Assembly (NCBI GenBank): GCA_949752745.1
Contig: OX457027.1
Coordinates: 88,619,720-88,683,719, forward strand
DNA length: 64,000 nucleotides
Reading direction: 5' to 3'
Source: Protula sp. h YS-2021
Lineage: Eukaryota; Annelida; Polychaeta; Sabellida; Serpulidae
Shown: positions 24,093 to 46,009 of the stretch, piece by piece
Layout: the number at the start of each line of letters is the position of its first letter
Numbering within the stretch: the stretch's first letter is position 1
Made by a program: the position numbers and the translations under genes
The notes under the pieces: generated by a model
The model's database searches: none
What the model saw: the letters and a program-made list of their open reading frames with translations, nothing else
What the model was told of the DNA's origin: nothing

Positions 24093-24574
24093 AAAGAGAG
24101 AACTCCTTTAGTGAGAATCGCGAACAACAAACTGAAAAAGCACCACCCCTTCTGTTACATTTGTTTGACACTCCGGTCGCATCGCGTCTGCCCCTTAAAT
24201 AAGCAAGCGTTTTTATTAATTGGGACATGCATAGCAAAAGATATGTTTAGCAAGTGGCCCTCCCGAAGTGCTAAACATTTGGAGTGCAATTATCCTCGTT
24301 TTTGCTCAGGTTGAATGTGCTACCGTGTTATAAGAAGTGGAAACCCGGAAAAAGAAACACCAATATATCTGATCTAAAGAAGTCCTATTTCAGGGGTGGT
24401 CCTATTTGTAGAGATCGTAATGAAAGGCTCCTAAAACGCGACAGTCGTAAAAAGGTCCTATTTGCGAGGTGGTTATTTTTGTAGAGTTGGTTCCCCTGTA
24501 TTAACTAAGGAAATTAGTAGATCCTCGAACCTGCTGATTAGAACTTCCAGCTCAATTTTTTTCATACACCCAAT

Positions 24575-25262
24575 AAACATTGAGACGTAGGATTATGTTT
24601 AATAAACGTCGCACCAGACACTGGTTCTACGTCGGGTTTTGGATGTTTATGAAAAGTGAAACGTCTGTTTTCCGACGTTAGGTGGATGTCGATTATCCGA
24701 CGTAGAACCAACGTCGAGAAAGCGACGATGCATACATTTAAGGTCAATATTAATCTGGGATCGCTATCTTGACAATCACAGCGTCACCCATCCGGTACCG
24801 CAGGATATGTTTTAAGTCATTTTTCCATATATATTTGTCGAAAGTAGTCTTGAAAAAACTTGCGCGCTCCACAAATTTGCCGTGTTTTACGTGTTTGTTT
24901 GGTTTCTTTTCCAAGTGACTTGTAATGGCTATCATTTCCTGTGAGCGGCAATCTGAGCATGTTGTTTTTTGGGAGGGGGGGGGGGGGAGTCCGACGGCTA
25001 TACCACGTCGATTTTCCCATGAATTTTGCACGTTGCACCAAATACTTTGATTAGACTTCAGCGACTAAACACAACGCCTAAACAACGTTGCTTATCCAGC
25101 GTCTATTCACCGGCGTGTGAGGCATTGATAAGGCGTTGGTCTATGGTGTATGGAGGTGGCCAATCACAACCAAACTGCAACCAGAGTTAATGTTGTGTGT
25201 TTTTGTCGGGTCAACGTCGCAACCTAAAGTCGACTTTGGATCGACGTTGGAATGTTGACGGA
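24575..25262. repeat. ACGTTG/ACGTCG-rich dispersed repeat
   Basis: Repeated short words AACGTCG, GACGTTG, CAACGTTGCTTATCCA and GCGTCTATTC recur here. They are also found near 7700-7860, 26280-26400 and 45295-45480, including AATAAGCAATGTTG at 45330. This suggests pieces of one interspersed family. No ORF of note. Confidence 0.55.
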
Positions 25263-26127
25263 GTGAGTTCATATCGAAAGTGATCCACTCTCTCGAGACA
25301 ATAAAATATTACGCAGAGCTAAAGAATTCGTGCTAAAAAAAAAAGAACAAACGGGCCAAGAAATACACGCCCAAAGTACCTGGTGAATTTCGCTAAACCA
25401 AATATACATTAGGAAAATCGACCTACAATAACTTCAGCGTTTTCAAATATTCCATTTTATTATACATTCTTGGAGAAAACAGGGCTGAAAGAAAGCCAGA
25501 TGCGGGATGAAACCCCACACATTTCCAGACTTAAACCATCAGAACGGACTCCGTGTGTCTGCATGATATCGATTCGGCGAGGCGGTAATGTAACACCCCC
25601 CCCCGCCCTCCCCGCCCCCCCTTCCACTAACCCTTTAAACTTCAAATAATATATTTTTGATATATTGGGTCGAACGTCAAGCACAGACAGATAACAGAAA
25701 AAAACACATATTCAAGCGGTTCCATTACACTTGGTGGTGTTAGCAGAGTGAAAAAAAACGGAGTGAGAATGAGACAGAGGTTGTGAGAGGTTGTGTTCAG
25801 ATAGCTACCCCGGGAGCAGCTGAAGGGTTTTTACGACTCAGTCGTCGCGCCTTTTATAAGCTGCATTTTTCGTAGAATATCGACAATAGAATCAATCAAG
25901 TTTGAACGATCAATGCATTAAAAAAATTCTTGATCAATCATTTACACAGCTTTATAATATACAGGAAGTTCTTGTACTTACTTGTATTAACAGGAAACCC
26001 CCATACTTTTCCCCAGAATTGGAAAAGACATAGGGCAAAGTCCGGTCCCTTCTGAATAGTTTCTTTGCTGGCTCCTTGATAAGTCAGTCCGGCTGGCAAC
26101 ACTATCCAGTATCAATAGCTCCTCCTT

Positions 26128-26214
26128 CTCCTTCTCCTCCTCCTCCTCCTCCTCCTCCTCCTTCTTCTTCTTCTTCTTCTTCTTCTTCTTCTTCTTCTTC
26201 TTCTTCTTGTCGTT
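26128..26214. repeat. (CTC)n and (TTC)n microsatellite
   Basis: A CTC run followed by about 15 TTC units and imperfect TTG/TTC. Poly-Lys, poly-Arg and poly-Ser ORFs here are artefacts. Confidence 0.97.
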
Positions 26215-26554
26215 GTTCTTCTTGTTCTTGTCCATGTTCGTCTTCTTGTAATTTTTCTTCTTCTTATTGGATACACTCGTAACCCGACGTTGGATGAACG
26301 TCGACTTTCGCTGTGAGGTCGAAACAAGGTCTTCCCCCCTACCCCACAACGTTTTGATAGACATCTGAGATAACGTTATAAAGACGTCGTGAAAGGTCGC
26401 TATAGAGACGTCGCATGAATGACCTGTGCGAGGTACTTCCATCAAACTAACCCCCCTCTCTATTCAATGTCCATTCAACTAGAAATATATTCAACTATTC
26501 AAGACGTGTGGCAGAAGACCAAGGTTCGTTAAAGATGGCAGTGTTTTAGACAGC

Positions 26555-27095
26555 GACGATCTTGCTCAATAAATGGCCGTGTTTTAATCAGGGGTGCCTT
26601 GCTCAGTAAATGGCAATGTTTTAGTTTGCGAGGGTCTTGCTCAATAAATGGAACTGTTTTAGTAAAGGGGGGTCTCGCTCAATAAATGGTAGTGTTTTAA
26701 TCAGGGGGGGATTGCTCAATAAATGGCAGTGTTTTAGTCAGGGGTGCCTTGCCCAATGAATGGAACTGTTTTGGTCAGCGGGGGTCTTGCTCAATAAATG
26801 GCAGTGTGTTAGTCAGCGGGGGTCTTGCTCAATAAATTGCAGTGTTTTAGTCAGGGGTGCCTTGCCCAATGAATGGAACTGTTTTGGTCAGCGGGGGTCT
26901 TGCTCAATAAATGGCAGTGTGTTAGTCAGCGGGGGTCTTGCTCAATAAATTGCAGTGTTTTAGTCAGGGGTGCCTTGCCCAATGAATGGAACTGTTCTGG
27001 TCAGCGGGGGTCTTGCTCAATAAACGGCAGTGTTTTAGTCAGCGGGGGCCTTGCTCAATAAATGGCAGTGTTTTAGTCAGCGGGATCCTTGCTAA
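26555..27095. repeat. 37-38-bp minisatellite with a 113-bp higher-order period
   Basis: About 14 units of TTGCTCAATAAATGG, CAGTGTTTTAGTCAG and CGGGGGTC. Between about 26720 and 27040 three successive units form a repeating block: the phrase TTGCCCAATGAATGGAACTG recurs at exactly 113-bp spacing (ORFs at 26760 and 26873 are nearly identical). Confidence 0.93.
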
Positions 27096-27313
27096 AAATG
27101 CAAGTTTCTGAATTTAAAAGTGAGATCTTTTACAACAAGTATTTTTTACCACTTTTTTTAGGAGTGTGGTTCATCTTGGAGAAAACCGGATGAACAGCGT
27201 CGTGAAACAGATGCGTAGCAATTCAACCCATAAATGACCATATTTCTTACACAGTAGTGTTACCAATGCCAGTAACATGAGTGCTGTATCTCTCCTTAAG
27301 TTAAAGCCATTTA

Positions 27314-28929
27314 CAGCGGAACCTCTGAAATCGGACCACCCTTGGGACCGGAAAAATATGCCCTATTTTAGAGGTGGTCCCATTTGGGAGGTTTGGTCAT
27401 TCTGGGGTAAAATGTTGTGGGTTGACCATAGATTCAACTTTGATGTCCAAACAAAACGAAAGTAATATTCATTTACAATAATATCTAATATCTAATATCT
27501 ACTTTTTTGCGACTATATTTAGCAAACGCGTCCATTGTATATAGCTTCATAAATTATCCATGCTAGACTGTCTGAACTCCAGAAAAGTTTTAAACATCAT
27601 GTTTCAAAGAATTAGCGGGGGCGGTAACATGGCTTAAGGATTATAGTGCGCAAGGAGTACTCAGATATGGAATGCCGTTTTCACATTTATTAGTGAATCA
27701 TTGACATCAAGAATTAATTTTTTATCTCAAAAATTGATTTTTTGATAACAAGAATTAATTTTTGATCTCAATATCCATATTTTGATATCAAGAATTCATT
27801 TGTGCTATCTGTAATTGTATTCTTGATATCACTAAATGTATTCTTGATCTCAAAAAATAAGTTTTGACATCAATAAATATTTAGAGATATCAAGAAATAT
27901 TTATTGATATCAAAATTGATTTAATGATATCTAAAATTGATTTTTTGAGATCAAAAATTCTATTCTTGTGAGCCAAAATGAAATATTTGAGAGCAAAATA
28001 TTAATTTTGAGCTCACTAATTGATTTTATATATATTGAGACCAAGAATTTATTTCAGATATCATTATTTCAGAGTGACAAACGTTTTAATTTGTATTTTG
28101 AATCTGCAAACGATTTTTTGATCTCAAAAACTGATTCTTGATATCACAATATCAGTCTGTTTTTTAAATAAAAAATTCAGAAACGAACATCTGTAAATAA
28201 ATAATGGCTGTCCTTGTATACAGAATCTTTATTTTAATTTTTCGATGTACAAAAAAGAAGCAATTCTTGAGATCAAAAATTATGTTGTTATTATTGTCTC
28301 AATAATTCAAATTTTCATCTCCAAAATTTAATTGAAGATTCGTTATTTTTTATTTGAATGTGTGTCTCCTGTAAGATTTTTTAGGTTTGTAAAATTGATT
28401 TTTTGATCTCCAAAATAAATTTTTGCCGTCTAAAATTCAATTATTGATAGCAAAATATAAATTAATGAGATCTAAATTGATTTATTGATATCTCTAAATA
28501 TATTTTGATATCGAAAATAAGCATTAAATGTTAAAATGGCGTTCCATACTCAGAGGGAAGGCAATGAGTTTATATATTGTCAGGTTCTATTGTTTAGACA
28601 ATAGATAACAAAAGAAAGCCCCTTTCTGGTTACACACTTGTTACCATAATCCCTAGCAACAATATCGAAGACGGCAACATACTAAGTGTTGTGAATAATG
28701 TGCCTCACAGATACAGTGATATCCCTTCTGTCCCACCGTGGTCCGATCTCAGGCATTTTGAGTGCTCGGGACCGAAAAAAGTGGCTCAAAGTGGTCCGTT
28801 CCGAGGTGGCCCCAATTGAGAGTTTCCTTAACCATTGAAGTCTATGGAGCGCATTCTTGACCGAAAAAAATGTGCCCTATTTTAGAGGTGGTCCCAATAG
28901 GAAGGTGGGCCGATGTCGAGGCTCCGCCG
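27314..28929. mobile_element. pogo-like TIR element interrupted by a nested transposon
   Basis: After TA (27312-27313) the left end reads CAGCGGAACCTCTGAAATCG then GGACCACC. The right end, reversed, reads CGGCGGAGCCTCGACATCGG then CCCACC, followed by TA (28930-28931). Subterminal phrases TGCCCTATTTTAGAGGTGGT occur near both ends. Removing the nested element (27666-28548 plus one 6-bp duplication) leaves about 730 bp with no transposase ORF, so it is non-autonomous. Related termini occur at 4650 and perhaps 24330-24510. Confidence 0.7.
27666..28548 (-). mobile_element. Non-autonomous DNA transposon, copy 2 (TIRs, 6-bp target duplication)
   Basis: The ends are TATGGAATGCCGTTTTCACA and, reversed, TATGGAACGCCATTTTAACA. 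The flanking duplication is CTCAGA (27660-27665 and 28549-28554). The interior is co-linear with the reverse complement of 3116-3944, including words such as CAAGAATTGCTTC and GATCTCAAAAA, and is about 50 bp longer. No ORF. Confidence 0.9.
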
Positions 28930-29586
28930 TAAATCTTTAGTCGTAAACTGCAAGTTAGGTTACCGTGGAACATGTATTGATTTGCGTTCGGTTCCTTGGC
29001 CTTTCACAAGTGTCTGGATCTAATTTCCAACTCTTTAATCACATGGGTTTATCGCTATTAAAACATAAACACACATAATCGTACCTTAAATAGCCAAATA
29101 GCGACGGAATGCACTCTGTTTCGCTATCACATGCTTGCTTGCTATGTTCTGGACAGCCACCATTTTGCCCGTCAGTAACATGGGTTATGGCTGGTAAACG
29201 GTCATCTGTCCCTGGTCAACTGCACCCCAGTCAACCCCCCCTCTTTTGCAACCCGGTCGACTGCCCCCCCCCTGCAATTTGACGGGATGGTCATCCGCCC
29301 CCCCTCCTTTTTTTAGTGGAAAAAAATTCTTTAAAAAATTAGGCAATTGTGATGTCCCCGTCTACTTCGTCTCTGAAACGATTGATCTTCATTGATCTTT
29401 AACTCTGGTTAAAATAAAGAGATGTGAAAAACTATTGATCTATTCATCGTCTTTGAATAAAAAGAGATCTAAGAGACGATTGATCTGTTCTTTGTCGCTG
29501 GTTAAAATAGATATGAAGCATGATTGATCTGCTCATTGTCGCTCAGTAACAGGGATGTAAGAAACGATTGATATATTCACCAAGGT

Positions 29587-30372
29587 ATCCAGACAGAAGG
29601 GCCTTGGACAAAAGGGCCTTGGACATAAGGGCCTTTCCCAAAACGGCCTTTTCAAAAACGGCCTTTCCCAAAAAGGCCTTTCCCAAAACGGCCCTAAATG
29701 AATAGATGGACAAAAGGACCTTGAGAATTTTTTTCTAGGATTTTAAGTTTTAATTATTTAATAAAATATGTAATAAAATAACAAACAAACAAAATAGAAA
29801 CTTCATTGTGTTTTTAAAGATAACTGCCTTGATGTTTTGTTTCAGTTGCTCCCATCACTCTCTTGAGATTTCCGAAGCACTGTGCCACAGGTTAATCCCT
29901 GTTTGTACCAATCACTGCCTTGATATTTTACTCATTGTAAAGACTCAATTACTTCCCATCACTGCCTTTAGATGCCAGATTTGGGAGTAATTGTGCCACA
30001 CAAGATAATCTCTGTCGTTTGTTTCGTTCCTCTGCACTGTGCTGTTTAAACGCACGCGCTAAGCCGGATGATGTTGACGTGTCAGTATCTTGCCGATATA
30101 TGAGTTCTGAATTTTAGGTCTTTCTTTGAACTGTGACAAACAGCAATGGATATAAGACATAGTAATAAAGGACAGCAAAAATTTGTCTCGATGAATCAGG
30201 CAATAAAATCAATAAACTTTGTTTTTGGAGTTGCTATGTTATTACACAAAAAATAAAAATAATTTTGAGAACCATTTCCCAAGGCTCTTTTGTCCAACTT
30301 TTCATTTAGGACCGTTTTGGGAAAGGCCCTAATGTCCAAGGCCCTTTTGTTCAGGGCCCTTCTGTTCCGGAT
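29587..30372. mobile_element. Long-TIR (foldback-like) element
   Basis: The left arm, about 100 bp, carries CAGAAGGGCCTTGGACAAAA and several GGCCTTTCCCAAAACGGCC units. The right arm (about 30285-30372) is its inverted counterpart, with GGGAAAGGCCCTAATGTCCA and GGGCCCTTCTG. The core of about 600 bp is AT-rich with no domain. A target-site duplication could not be assigned with confidence. Confidence 0.7.
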
Positions 30373-30644
30373 TCGCTATCGGCATATGTCCGCAGGACCT
30401 GTGCATTTTTGTCGCACTGACGACAGATTACTCGTACTTCTTAGCCATCGTGTCTTTGTTCAAAGCAATTTAATAAGACTATATATTCAGATTTTTCCAG
30501 CTGTAACTATGCACACAGAACGTCAATAATGTGCATAAAAACATCGACAATAGTCTAGACTTGTTTTTGTTTGCACACGCTCTCTAATAAAATTATGCAA
30601 TAACAGTCCAGTAATAAGCACAAGGAACTATAAACGAGACAGAG

Positions 30645-30649
<5 letters not shown>

Positions 30650-30728
<79 letters not shown>
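30650..30728. repeat. (GA)n microsatellite
   Basis: About 39 GA units. Confidence 0.98.
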
Positions 30729-30731
<3 letters not shown>

Positions 30732-30837
30732 TTCGATTACTAACACATTTACTCTTTTTTGTGAAATATTACATTATTTACACCTGCCTACTACGTCTGG
30801 GCTGGTCCAGTGCGACAGAAAGGGGAAGCACGTTTGT

Positions 30838-31140
30838 AAGTATGTATGCTTGCATGTATACGTGTATGCATGTATGTATGTCTCCGTGAATGTATGTATG
30901 TCTCGGCGTACATGTGTGTATGTCTCCGTGTATGTATGAATGGAGGTATGTTTGTAAATATGGCTGTATGTATGTATACGTGTATGCATGTATGTATATG
31001 TCTCCGTGCATGTATGTATGTCCCCGTGCATGTGTGTATGTCTCCGTGCATGTATGCATGTCTCCGCGCATGTGTGTGTGTCCCCGTGTATATATGAATG
31101 GAGGTATGTCTGTAGGTATGTCTGTATGTATGCATACAGA
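30838..31140. repeat. TGTATGTATGTCTCCGTG minisatellite
   Basis: Diverged 18-24-bp units of TGTATG, CATG and TCTCCGTG/TCCCCGTG occur in longer repeats; GTATGAATGGAGGTATGT recurs at about 30934 and 31090. The several Cys- or His-rich ORFs on both strands are artefacts of this array. Confidence 0.92.
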
Positions 31141-34020
31141 CAGGCATGGTGCGATTGAAACTGGTAGAAAACTGCACTACGAGGTGACCAGCATGCCTTG
31201 GACAGAAACTGGAGATTCCCCAAAAATCCAACGAGTTTGTTTTAAAATAGCAGAAAACTCCAGAAAAATTTAAGTCTGTAAAATGTATCTTTTCTTGCAG
31301 CTGTAATTGGATCACTTTGAAACAATACAGCTATGTTTTCCATGTACACATTTTTTGTTAAATAATAAAGAAATATTTCAACGATTTCCACTATGCATGT
31401 CCTTAACTTTAAAATGAACGCGCTCATTCCACTTATTGATTCAGAAGCAGCCTGAAAGTTTGACAAGGGCGTGAGCGTTCTCCATATAGTTCGTGCTTTT
31501 GCAAATCTTTTCCATCGATCGTTTTGGCTCACAATGCCTTCGGGCGTTCTTTTGTCAACACAAGGTTTTTTTAAATATTCAAGTGTTCCTGTCTGTAAAA
31601 TTGCTTTCAAATATCGCAAAATCTGTCTCATGCACAACAAAACAGCGCCATCTGTAATAACCCTTGAGATTTTTTCTCTCAAAAAGTTTAAGTCAAAGTG
31701 TTTTCATAATATGAAAGAAATCTTTCACTTAAGGGCGCAGTACTAGAATTTGCCATGCTCCCACAACTGCACCGGCTTTACATTCGTACACGTTAAGACA
31801 GATAAATAAATACGGCACGTGTCCCACGTTGTTTTTGTAATATTTTTATTAATCAGTCAACAGCTTGTTGTAAAATACTTTGACAGTGACCTGCTGCTCC
31901 TCGAACTTAAGCTTTTTTAGCATACCAATGTCGTTTGACAAAGACGTAACATTCCTATTGCTGGGACCGGCAAAAATCGCCTGCACAATACAATCGTCGG
32001 TTTTCGCTTTATTCCTTCACTGCGCTCTTGTGGTTTTTACAACTCTTTCAACTAGAATGTTCATTTGTTGTACAATTAAGAATACATATTAGAATTGGCC
32101 ATATTGTGAATGACATGTTGAAATTAACAAAGGTCATGTAGGACTATAATTTATAGTTTGCAAAACCCGTGAAATTCAACTCAATGGAGAACTTGTTTCA
32201 AACCGTGATTTATTATTATTTTAGAATGCTTATCGTTTGGGATTTTGCTACGGAAGATATTACAGTTACCGACAACTCTAGTTTAATACATAAAGAAATC
32301 AAATAAGGGTTGAGCTCTTCAATTAGAAGCGATTTTGCTACATACCCTGAGTACCAGGGAATCAATTTGCCTATTGAGTTTTACTTATGCAGATTACACC
32401 TTGCCCAATGACTTCATCAGGTCGCCCCCCCCCCCAATTAAAAATTTCGTTGTAAATTTCTTCGCAATAAACTCATCCCAAAAAGGCATGATTCATTACA
32501 TCAAAGCGATCCTCTTGGGTTGTATTTGTGGTCTTATGCAAAAGCAGTGCCCTCTCCCCATATTGGACAATATAAAACACAAAATGATTCTTACTGAGAA
32601 AAAATAGACACGCCCGCCTCAAACAAGTACAAAATAATGGCAGAATTTTGAATCGTTTTTTCTTATTCAAGTAGGAAAACAGATATATAATGCAACACAC
32701 TAATGCAAACATAATAACTTTTACGTTCAGAAAAATATTGTTTTTAAAATCATCTTAGCTTCTTGGGATAGCTCAAAGATCTTGTTGAAAAAATAGACAC
32801 ATAGACACATGAAATTAGCATAACACAGCATGTATTTTTAATTGAATTATGCTTTACCATTTGGTATGAATATTTTGAAAATGGTTTTCACAGCGATCTG
32901 CCAGAATGGGCGCATTTTTTTCAATTGTCAAGATAATTTTTGAGTGCCACCTGTCAATCAACTACTGCTCTGGGACCGGGCATTCAATGCCGCGTGCATT
33001 CTGTTAAAATCCTCAGTATTATATTTTATGGCTGATACAATTTTTTGCACATTCACAATGTTATGATAATAATAAAGCACATTCTTTCACATTTTTCTAA
33101 ACGTGTGTTTAATTTGGTGTCGTGTGACGTCATCTCGCCAAAGCGATAACTGATTTGTCATGCCAACGATATTCTCTCAGTCGCCTGATATATGTGAACA
33201 AGATAAACTTGACACCACACACCGTTATAAAACACCAAAAGTTCGTGCACGATAAAGTTTGCACAGTGTCATAGACGAAAAACTTTGAGCGGCACAAATA
33301 TGCCTTTTTCGCTTCAATGCTCTCTTGTCCGCTTTTACTACTTCACCGCTCTCTTATGGCTTTTTACAGCAGTTTTTTTTCATTGATGTTATCGTCCTGA
33401 GGTTCTACGAAAAGTCTAGCCTTATCACATATTATTCTGTGTTATATTGAGTCAAATGTTTGCAAAGACCTACGTAATATTTTGTTAGCTTAAAAATAAA
33501 ATATATCAGCTTACGTTCGTTCAATAAACCAAACAGGGACGTGGAATCTTCCAAAGAGTTCAGGAGTATGTTTTGCTACATTACGATCTCCAAGAAATAT
33601 GGCATAGCATAAAAAGCTTCAGTCTATTCAATTCGCATTTGTGCGAAAACGGTTTCTATTTCTATGCTACACACCTCGTTTTAAAAAATCAAAGATTTTC
33701 ATGTACCAATTTTTTATTTACGCAAAATATTATAGAAATACTCCTTTTAAACTCACAAAAGTCTGTCAGGAGGTCTACCCCCTAAAATTCCTTTGTTTAT
33801 CGGACTAGGCCAATTTTTTTAATGGGAATGTGTTAATTTCGTTCAGGTCCATCCGAATCTACTTTGGTACTTTGAGTTCTTGTTATCTTTTAAATGCCAA
33901 AAATTCAAAAAACCATTTCCTAAAGGCCAACAAAATAAACTTATTTAAAATATATGGGCATGTACATTTTGTAAGATTTGAAGGTCATTTTGTTTTTGGT
34001 TACTTTCTCTTTTATAGCAG

Positions 34021-43390
<9,370 letters not shown>

Positions 43391-43468
43391 GTTCACAACC
43401 TCGTCATGGAAACGGCTGACCGCAGGACAAAAACGCCATCGCCTTATATGTGCACTCAATATGTGTTA

Positions 43469-43474
43469 AATAAA
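43469..43474 (+). promoter_or_regulatory. Polyadenylation signal of the transglutaminase gene
   Basis: AATAAA (within TTAAATAAAAC) lies about 80 bp after the stop codon. Confidence 0.75.
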
Positions 43475-44274
43475 ACTTCTTTTATTGGAGTACTATAAAT
43501 AATATAGTTGCATGCTTGCAGTTCTTAGCGTTCTTTTTAATTGATGTCTGATGGACTTAAAATGTTGTGCATTCATTATTCATTCATGTGGAGGATATTC
43601 ACATTTTCATTTGCTATGCTATGGTCTAAATCAATGGCAACCTGACATAATTATTTCTGGAGGTTTAATCAAATATGTTTCTGGTAGATATTTTATGTGC
43701 TGTTTTTTTTTGTCAAATCTATTCAAAACTTGTTATTACATACCTTCTTTGTCTACAAAACTCCGGCTTGCTTGTTAAGCGAAAGGCCAGTTGATACAGA
43801 AATCTATGCTGATGTAAACGCGCAGTAAATGTTTTATCAGGCTTTTATGCAACAAGCATGTTTGTTTTGATAAGTGCTATTAGATACACGTTTATTGCTT
43901 TCTAGAATATTTTAAACATAAAAATGGGATATAAAAACTTAAATTTTGAATCTGAATTTTGAATATGAACTTTTATATTGAATGTATTGCACACTATTAA
44001 AATAAGATCAATAAAGTCTGCTTCATTTTTATATGGATTTATTGGGCAGTAATGCTTATGGAAAAAATATTTTTGCACAACTTCAAGACGCAAGTTTAAA
44101 ACCTCAAAGAAAACTATAATGCAATGGGGAGTGAAGTACAAATTGGACCCAAATTCGCACAGCGAATTAGCCCCACTTGGAATGATAACTTAAAACGGAA
44201 GGTAGATGATATTGCAGTTTGTCAACAATTTTCATATGTCTAAATGTAGAATGTCCTCCTAAATACTACAAACT

Positions 44275-44770
44275 ATACCGGTAAGGTCAAGGCCAAAAAT
44301 ATGCTCTATCTCTTACCGTTTTCGAGATAAAGGCCAACTTCCGGTTTGGGGCTCGAAAATGACCTGGAGGTAAAGGACACCGGAAGTTATACCTTACGTA
44401 TCGTCGTAGAGGGGGGTGGAGGTCGAAAATGAGGTCAGAATTGCTCTATCTCTTTCCGTTTTCGAGATAACTCATTGTTTTTCTTAAATAACATTTTTCG
44501 CAATTTCAAGGTCATGATCAAAGTCAAGGTCAAAAAGTTTTATGCTTTGCTTCAGATCACATTGCCCTTTATATATGTGCCAAGTTTGGCTTTTCTAGCT
44601 TCAACGGCCTTGCAGTTATTGTCTGAAAACTGTTTGGCCTTTTTCGCGATTTGACCTTGACCAGTAAGGTCAAGGTCAAAAATTTTTATCAGATGCACCA
44701 CTTCAGATGACAATCCATACATGTGCCAGGTTTGGTTGGTCTAGCTTCAGCGGTCTCGGAGGAGATGTCT
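44275..44770 (-). repeat. GTCAAGGTCA repeat, second locus
   Basis: GCTCTATCTCTTACCGTTTTCGAGATAA occurs twice in near copies (split here: CTCTATCTCT and CCGTTTTCGAGATAA). Several GGTCAAGGTCAAAAA words follow. This is the family seen at 21-23.4 kb in the opposite orientation. Confidence 0.8.
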
Positions 44771-45804
44771 GGAAACCGATTCGGCGGAAGAAGAAAAAAA
44801 ATTATAAAAAAGCGACAAAAATATAAAAAAAATAGGTGAAGAATTCGAGACAATCCATCCCCATTTGGTATTTTCAATGCTTAGTGAGAATAACTCTCAT
44901 TAAAACATATAAAGAGCTCTTTAAATCAGTTCAATACTGCGGACCCAAAGTCAAAATACACCTTTGTTATGTTATATGAATTGGCGGAAATGCTACAATT
45001 TGAATGGCCGATTCCCAAGTCAATAATCTTCTGTGTTGACCCGAACTAAACAAAATTATCTTCATGAGAGGACCAAGACACTCTTCATCAACAATATTTG
45101 TTTAATGATTGTTTCATCTAAATTTTAAAAATGTTTTGGCAAAATCTGTGCCTTTCCGATGCAAAACCATGGCCAGTAAACATTTTTATGTAGATCCAAA
45201 TCGATTTCTGGTTGAGACGCGGACCCGACCGAACTGCAACACTGAGTCTGGCTATAATGGTTATGTGATTGGTCGCGACGGCAGACCAGCTTTTAATCAG
45301 CGTCTTCGACATAACGTCGAATAGATGTTGAATAAGCAATGTTGTCTACACCTTGCTTTTGGTTGTAACCAAAGCCGCATTTTCCCGGGCGTCTAATCAA
45401 TGTCGTTGGTGCAACACTGATAGACTTCGGAAATCGACGTTGAATTGTCGTCAATTAATTGGCGTTGCACAGGCGCTGGTGGTCACAACCAAGCAACAAA
45501 CTTATCACGTTATTTAAGTTTTTTCCCGCTTACTTTTGAAAAATATTGATACATACTGAAGGATAATGTAGAAATCACTAAATTGTAAATGAACAACACA
45601 TATCATGATAAACATGGTGATTAAACTTTTGAACATATTAAAAAAGAAATATGCAAGAAAAGTAGTAGCATCTAAATTCTGCAGTTCTAGAGCCGTTAGA
45701 TTTTGAGCTTGTACATGATCAATGAGTTCATGCTGACCTCGATCAGGGCCCGAACGTGGTGCTGTTCTGATGGAAATGAAAGTCTTTTATTTAAGCATTC
45801 CCTG

Positions 45805-45828
45805 ATGATGATGGTGATGATAATGAAT

Positions 45829-45876
<48 letters not shown>

Positions 45877-46008
45877 GAGACGATAATAATCATGATCATG
45901 ACCATGATGATCATAACCATGATGATGATCATGATGATAATGATGTTGATCATGATGATCATGATGATGGTGATGGTGATGATGATCATGACCATGGTGA
46001 TGATGTGG
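45805..46008. repeat. (GAT)n/(GATCAT)n microsatellite
   Basis: About 200 bp of GATGATGAT with CATGATCATGATG blocks. Poly-Met and poly-Ile ORFs here are artefacts. Confidence 0.97.
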
Positions 46009-46009
46009 A

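Noticed and set aside
25987..26445. 152-codon Lys/Glu-rich ORF on the minus strand
   Set aside because: Dominated by (CTC)n/(TTC)n repeats; no flanking coding signal.
30774..31315. ORFs of up to 174 codons on both strands (His/Thr-rich or Cys/Val-rich)
   Set aside because: Encoded by the TGTATG/TCTCCGTG minisatellite; no domain, and several frames are open together.
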